From: Candidatus Methanophagales archaeon
GTDB lineage: Archaea > Halobacteriota > Syntropharchaeia > Alkanophagales > Methanospirareceae
DNA: 9,877 bases
Direction: 5' to 3'
NCBI GenBank assembly: GCA_021159475.1
Contig: JAGGRS010000260.1
Span: 1-9,877 of the forward strand
Part shown: piece by piece, positions 6,603-9,877 of the stretch
Layout: the number at the start of each line of letters is the position of its first letter
How positions within the stretch are numbered: position 1 is the stretch's first letter
Notes under the pieces: generated by a model
What the model was told of the DNA's origin: nothing
Databases searched by the model: none
What the model saw: the letters and a program-made list of their open reading frames with translations, nothing else
Made by a program: the position numbers and the translations under genes

Positions 6603-7766
6603 ATGAGAGAAGTAGCGATAATAGGGATAGGAAACACGAAATTTGGTGAACTCTGGGACAGGTCTTTCCGTGATATAGCGGTAGAGGCGGGCGTGAAAGC
6701 GATAGAGGATGCGGGCATAAGTGGTGATGAGATAGAAGCGCTATACGGGGGTAACATGACGGCGGGGGGGTTTGTGGGACAGGAGCATATAGGCGCATTG
6801 ATTGCCGATTATGCGGGTCTGGCGGGTCTGCACATCCCGGCGACGCGGGTAGAAGCAGCGTGCGCCTCCGGCGGACTTGCACTGCATTTAGCCGTCCTCG
6901 CGGTCGCTTCCGGCTGGTATGACATCGTGATAGCGGCGGGTGTGGAGAAGATGACGGACGTTGGCGAGGATGTAGCAAATGACCTGCTCGTTTCCTCCGT
7001 AGACCGCGAATGGGAGGCGATTTGCGGCGCCACTCTACCATCTCTATTCGCACAGATGGCAAGAGCACACATGGAGCGTTATAATACTACGGTGGAGCAG
7101 ATGGCGAAGGTGGCGGTGAAGAATCATTCCAATGCCATCCACAACCCTATGGCGCAGTATAGAAGGGGGATAACAATAGATGCAGTGCTTGCCTCTCCGG
7201 TTATTGCAGAACCGCTCCACATGCTGGATTGCTCGAGCATGGCAGATGGCGCTTCCGCGGTCGTCCTGTGCCCGGCGGAGCATGCGAGAAAGTATACAGA
7301 TTCGCCGGTCTATGTGAAGGCATCCACGCAGGCGAGCGATACCATAGCGCTTCACGACCGCAGGGATATAACAACGATGGATGCAACGGTCTTTGCGGCG
7401 CGTGAGGCATATAAGAGGGCTTCTATCGAGCCTTCTCAGATATCGCTCGCTGAGGTTCATGACTCTTACACGATTGCGGAGATAATAGCCATAGAGGATT
7501 TGGGGTTCTTTGAGAAGGGTAAAGGTGGCGTAGCCACATGGGAAGGTGAGACGGAGATAGGGGGGAAGATAGCGATAAATCCGTCAGGAGGCTTAAAAGC
7601 GTGTGGACACCCGCTTGGCGCGACCGGTATAAGGCAGGTGACGGAGATTGTGACGCAGTTGAGGGGGGAAGCGGGCAAGAGACAGGTGCCCGATGCCCAT
7701 TTCGGACTGGCGCACAATATAGGTGGCACCGGAGGAACCGCAATCATTCACATACTATCGAATTAG
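6603..7766 (+). CDS. Acetyl-CoA C-acetyltransferase (archaeal acetoacetyl-CoA thiolase)
   Basis: This thiolase joins two acetyl-CoA molecules to acetoacetyl-CoA for the HMG-CoA synthase encoded just upstream. It is 387 residues, full length for the archaeal SCP-2-like thiolase group. The nucleophilic cysteine is C87 in EAACASGGLAL. H286 (AEVHDSYT) and H346 with C344 in GLKACGHPLGATG supply the other active-site residues, and the C terminus has HNIGGTGG. Archaeal thiolases of this group lack the usual second catalytic cysteine near the C terminus found in bacterial biosynthetic thiolases; the HNIGGTGG end fits that. It starts three bases after the HMG-CoA synthase stop, so the two are surely cotranscribed. 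No DUF35 gene follows; cdc6 starts 81 bases later with its own promoter-like box. Confidence 0.94.
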   Translation: MREVAIIGIGNTKFGELWDRSFRDIAVEAGVKAIEDAGISGDEIEALYGGNMTAGGFVGQEHIGALIADYAGLAGLHIPATRVEAACASGGLALHLAVLAVASGWYDIVIAAGVEKMTDVGEDVANDLLVSSVDREWEAICGATLPSLFAQMARAHMERYNTTVEQMAKVAVKNHSNAIHNPMAQYRRGITIDAVLASPVIAEPLHMLDCSSMADGASAVVLCPAEHARKYTDSPVYVKASTQASDTIALHDRRDITTMDATVFAAREAYKRASIEPSQISLAEVHDSYTIAEIIAIEDLGFFEKGKGGVATWEGETEIGGKIAINPSGGLKACGHPLGATGIRQVTEIVTQLRGEAGKRQVPDAHFGLAHNIGGTGGTAIIHILSN

Positions 7767-7776
7767 TTATTTATAT
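7767..7776 (+). promoter_or_regulatory. Candidate TATA box for cdc6 and the ribosomal genes
   Basis: TTATTTATAT starts right after the thiolase stop codon and resembles the TATA box before HMG-CoA synthase. Transcription would begin near base 7797, giving a leader of about 50 bases and placing the start inside a palindrome. The prediction rests on composition and spacing. Confidence 0.5.
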
Positions 7777-7785
7777 GCGAAAACT

Positions 7786-7807
7786 ACTTAAGTGGTGATG
7801 CGTCACC
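7786..7807. promoter_or_regulatory. Two adjacent palindromes at the predicted cdc6 transcription start
   Basis: ACTTAAGT (7786-7793) is a perfect 8-base palindrome. It is directly followed by GGTGATGCGTCACC (7794-7807), which has GGTGA/TCACC arms around TGCG. The pair covers the predicted start point 20-30 bases after the TATA box, where a bound protein would block transcription; a small RNA hairpin is also possible. It does not look like a standard origin recognition box, so autoregulation by Cdc6 or control by another repressor is a guess. Confidence 0.4.
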
Positions 7808-7837
7808 TATTTCTACATCGGTGCACTTTTCACTTTT

Positions 7838-7847
7838 AGGAGTGGAG
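7838..7847 (+). promoter_or_regulatory. Ribosome binding site deciding the cdc6 start
   Basis: AGGAGTGGAG lies directly before the ATG at 7848, with GGAG five bases away. It is too close to serve the in-frame GTG at 7842 and lies downstream of the GTG at 7821, so it selects the ATG. Confidence 0.6.
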
Positions 7848-9071
7848 ATGGACAACCTGTTCGAGGACCTGGACCTGGTAAAGAGGAGCGGGATATTTGC
7901 AAACAGGGAAGTGCTCCGCCCGGCTTACATACCAGAGAATCTACCGCACAGGGAGGAGCAGATAAAGGACCTGGCGGGCATCCTATCCCCGGCGTTGAGG
8001 GGTGAGACGCCTTCCAATATACTGATCTATGGCAAGACGGGGACGGGAAAGACGGCAACGGTGAAGTATGTGAGCAATGAGCTGGAGGCTATGGGGCGGA
8101 AGATGGGGAGCAAGTGCTCACTGGTTTATATCAATGGTGAGGTATTTGACACTCAATACAGGGTATTTGCGTATCTCGCGCGGATATTCAATAAGCGTGT
8201 GCCCATGATAGGCTGGCCCACGGATATGGTATACTCAGAGTTTAAAGAGGGTGTTGATACGGAGGAGCGGTGTGTGATTGTGATACTGGACGAGGTGGAC
8301 AGGCTGGCGAGCAAGGGTGACGATGCATTATACAATCTCTCAAGGATAAATAGCGAGCTGAGCAATGCGAGAGTGAGTATGATTGGTATCTCGAATGACC
8401 TGACCTTCACTGACCTTCTGGACCAGCGTGTGAGGTCCTCTCTTGGTCAGGAGGAGATAATATTCCCACCTTATAATGCCGAGCAGCTACGGGACATATT
8501 GAGTGAGCGAGCAGAGATGGCGTTCAACGAGTCTGTGCTTGAAGATTCCGTAATACCGCTGTGTGCGGCATTCGCCGCTCAGGAGCATGGTGATGCGAGA
8601 CGAGCACTTGACCTGCTCCGTGTATCAGGTGAGATTGCAGAGCGAATGAACAGTCCGAAGGTGAGGGAGGAGCATGTGCGGCAGGCGAGTGAGCGGATAG
8701 AAACGAACAGGATTGTGGAGGTGGTGAAGACACTGCCACTCCAGTCGAAGATTGTATTGAGCAGTATAGTATTACTGAGCAAGGAGAGGAGTAAGAAACG
8801 GTTCTCCAGTGGCGAGGTTTACAACATGTATCGGCGTTCCTGCAGTTTCCTCGGTATGGAACCGCTGACGCAGCGCAGGGTCACCGACCTCGTATCCGAA
8901 CTGGATATTCTTGGGCTGATAAATGCGGTGATTGTGAGCAGGGGTAGATATGGGCGCACAAAGGAGATATCACTGAGCGTGCCGGAGTCGAGTGTGCAGC
9001 CCGTATTACTGGAGGACTATAAACTTAAGCCATTGGCAAATATAAAAATAAGGACACAAATGACATTGTAG
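7848..9071 (+). CDS. cdc6: Orc1/Cdc6 replication initiator, AAA+ ATPase
   Basis: The protein binds archaeal replication origins and helps load the MCM helicase. With the ATG at 7848 it has 407 residues, normal for the family. Walker A is YGKTGTGKT (61-69), Walker B VIVILDEVDRL (D148, E149), sensor 1 is around N183 (IGISND), and sensor 2 lies in HGDARRALDLL (R251/R252). A C-terminal winged helix follows from about residue 300, with a basic wing RGRYGRTKE (365-373) for DNA contact. In-frame GTG codons at 7821 and 7842 were passed over because GGAG (7839-7842) sits at proper distance only from the ATG and residues before it lack family similarity. The stop is 11 bases from the L7Ae gene. No origin recognition boxes were seen in the short upstream gap. 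Confidence 0.95.
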   Translation: MDNLFEDLDLVKRSGIFANREVLRPAYIPENLPHREEQIKDLAGILSPALRGETPSNILIYGKTGTGKTATVKYVSNELEAMGRKMGSKCSLVYINGEVFDTQYRVFAYLARIFNKRVPMIGWPTDMVYSEFKEGVDTEERCVIVILDEVDRLASKGDDALYNLSRINSELSNARVSMIGISNDLTFTDLLDQRVRSSLGQEEIIFPPYNAEQLRDILSERAEMAFNESVLEDSVIPLCAAFAAQEHGDARRALDLLRVSGEIAERMNSPKVREEHVRQASERIETNRIVEVVKTLPLQSKIVLSSIVLLSKERSKKRFSSGEVYNMYRRSCSFLGMEPLTQRRVTDLVSELDILGLINAVIVSRGRYGRTKEISLSVPESSVQPVLLEDYKLKPLANIKIRTQMTL

Positions 9072-9082
9072 GGGGATGAAAG

Positions 9083-9466
9083 ATGAGCGAAGCGGAGAAG
9101 GGTCTGTATATCAAGTTTGAAGTGCCAGAAGAGCTGCAAAGCAAGTCTTTGGAAGCTTTGGAGACAGCGCGCAATACCGGGAGTATAAAGAAAGGGACAA
9201 ATGAGACGACGAAGATAGTGGAGCGGGGGATGGCGAAGCTGGTGTTCATTGCCGAGGACGTCAATCCGGAGGAGATAGTGATGCACCTTCCACCATTATG
9301 CGAGGAGAAGGGTATACCATACTCCTATGTAAAGAGCCAGCGCAATTTAGGGGCTGCCTGTGGAATAAAGAAGGGTTGTGCCTCTGCTGCCATCGTTGAC
9401 CCCGGGAGAGCGGAGGAAATGGTTAATGAGATAATAGAAGAATTGGAGAAGCTGAGGCAGGCATGA
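9083..9466 (+). CDS. rpl7ae: Ribosomal protein L7Ae (eL8), K-turn binding protein
   Basis: L7Ae is a large-subunit ribosomal protein that also binds kink-turn RNA in box C/D and H/ACA guide complexes and in archaeal RNase P. The 127 residues are the usual archaeal length. The K-turn recognition loop is plain: [10 protein letters not shown] (residues 35-44), with N40, E41 and a nearby lysine contacting the tandem G-A pairs. [24 protein letters not shown] (residues 57-80) and the conserved [16 protein letters not shown] ending complete the family pattern. The ATG at 9083 follows GGGGGATGA. It overlaps the S28e gene by ATGA, the common archaeal L7Ae-S28e-L24e order. The short link to cdc6 upstream suggests readthrough from that gene. 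Confidence 0.97.
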   Translation: MSEAEKGLYIKFEVPEELQSKSLEALETARNTGSIKKGTNETTKIVERGMAKLVFIAEDVNPEEIVMHLPPLCEEKGIPYSYVKSQRNLGAACGIKKGCASAAIVDPGRAEEMVNEIIEELEKLRQA

Positions 9467-9675
9467 GTGACGAGAGCGGTGCACCTGCGGAGGTAATAGA
9501 GATAGTTGGCAGGACGGGGATGCATGGCGAATCCACGCAGATAAAATGCAAGGTACTGGATGGTCCCAATAAAGGGCGGATAATAACGAGGAATTGCAGA
9601 GGACCGGTAAGAGTGGGTGATATCATCGTGCTTCTGGAGACGAACAGGGAAGTGAGGAAGTTGTCAAAACGCTGA
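9463..9675 (+). CDS. rps28e: Ribosomal protein S28e (eS28)
   Basis: This is a 70-residue small-subunit protein with an S1-like OB fold, located near the mRNA exit region of the archaeal 30S subunit. Hallmarks are [15 protein letters not shown] (residues 9-23), the [23 protein letters not shown] run that spans residues 31-53, and the basic tail ending [14 protein letters not shown], corresponding to the family's 'ETEREARRL' end. The start ATG overlaps the L7Ae stop (ATGA), so translation is coupled. The L24e gene follows after 28 bases. Confidence 0.97.
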   Translation: MSDESGAPAEVIEIVGRTGMHGESTQIKCKVLDGPNKGRIITRNCRGPVRVGDIIVLLETNREVRKLSKR

Positions 9676-9703
9676 AGAAGAATGTGTGGATGAGGTGATA
9701 AAA

Positions 9704-9877
9704 ATGGAGAGACGATGTTCGTTCTGTAATCTGCCGATAGAACCGGGCAGGGGCAAGATGTTCGTGAGGCGTGACGGCACTGTGTTATACTTCTGCAGTT
9801 CCAAATGCGAGCGAAACATGGTAAAGCTGGGCAGGAAGAGGCGGAGGGTGAAATGGGTGCAGAAGCGAAACCAAAGC
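9704..9877 (+). CDS. rpl24e: Ribosomal protein L24e (eL24), cut by the window edge
   Basis: L24e is a zinc-ribbon protein of the large ribosomal subunit. The first 58 residues are present with no stop before the window ends; archaeal L24e is usually about 60-70 residues, so only a few are missing. The zinc ligands are C5 and C8 (RRCSFCNLPIEPG) with C31 and C35 (YFCSSKCERN). The tail RKRRRVKWVQKR is the expected basic RNA-binding segment. The ATG at 9704 has a strong GAGGTGAT site at 9692-9699. In related archaea nucleoside diphosphate kinase and infB often follow, but they lie outside this window. Confidence 0.95.
   Translation, partial: MERRCSFCNLPIEPGRGKMFVRRDGTVLYFCSSKCERNMVKLGRKRRRVKWVQKRNQS

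Noticed and set aside
7821..7847. GTG start for cdc6 at 7821
   Set aside because: The added nine residues are not family-like, and the strong GGAG site lies after this codon and before the ATG at 7848.
8801..8822. CTCCAGTGG within cdc6, partly like the core of an origin recognition box
   Set aside because: It is a single partial match inside conserved winged-helix coding sequence, without the following G-rich tract or a second copy.

Overview
The window looks like a euryarchaeal chromosome segment, most likely from an anaerobic methane- or alkane-oxidising lineage or a related methanogen (ANME-1/Methanophagales or another Syntrophoarchaeia-type group). The main reasons are the archaeal CO dehydrogenase/acetyl-CoA synthase (ACDS) subunits CdhA and CdhB, the archaeal mevalonate-pathway pair (HMG-CoA synthase and thiolase), an Orc1/Cdc6 initiator, and the archaeal/eukaryal ribosomal proteins L7Ae, S28e and L24e. 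Promoter regions show TATA-like boxes and many genes have GGAGG/GGTGA-type ribosome binding sites. The exact lineage is inferred from gene neighbourhood, not proven.

Layout. (1) Bases 1-243 hold the 3' end of a small CoA-binding Rossmann protein. (2) Bases 330-4406 form a tight operon: cdhA, cdhB and an FrhB/FdhB-type F420-linked flavin/iron-sulfur protein. The last two overlap by ATGA. This is the most interesting part: the CO-oxidising half of ACDS (alpha-epsilon) is linked to an F420 oxidoreductase subunit, and no cdhC, cdhD or cdhE follows. (3) Bases 4407-5507 on the minus strand hold a phosphotransferase (APH/choline-kinase fold) of unknown substrate. Its stop codon directly abuts the operon's stop codon. 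(4) Bases 5562-7766 hold archaeal HMG-CoA synthase and its partner thiolase, the first two steps towards mevalonate and isoprenoid lipids. The DUF35 protein that normally completes this complex is absent. (5) Bases 7848-9877 hold orc1/cdc6 followed closely by L7Ae, S28e and a truncated L24e, apparently one transcription unit.

How it works together. CdhAB would oxidise or produce CO, or the carbonyl of acetyl-CoA. Its electrons could pass through its extra ferredoxin-like clusters to the FrhB-like subunit and then F420 instead of free ferredoxin; this is inference. The thiolase/HMG-CoA synthase pair uses acetyl-CoA for lipid synthesis. The last block is informational housekeeping. No gene-free stretch exceeds about 90 bases. 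I see no RNA gene, CRISPR array, insertion sequence or clear replication origin. Several short palindromes sit in the promoters of cdhA and cdc6.
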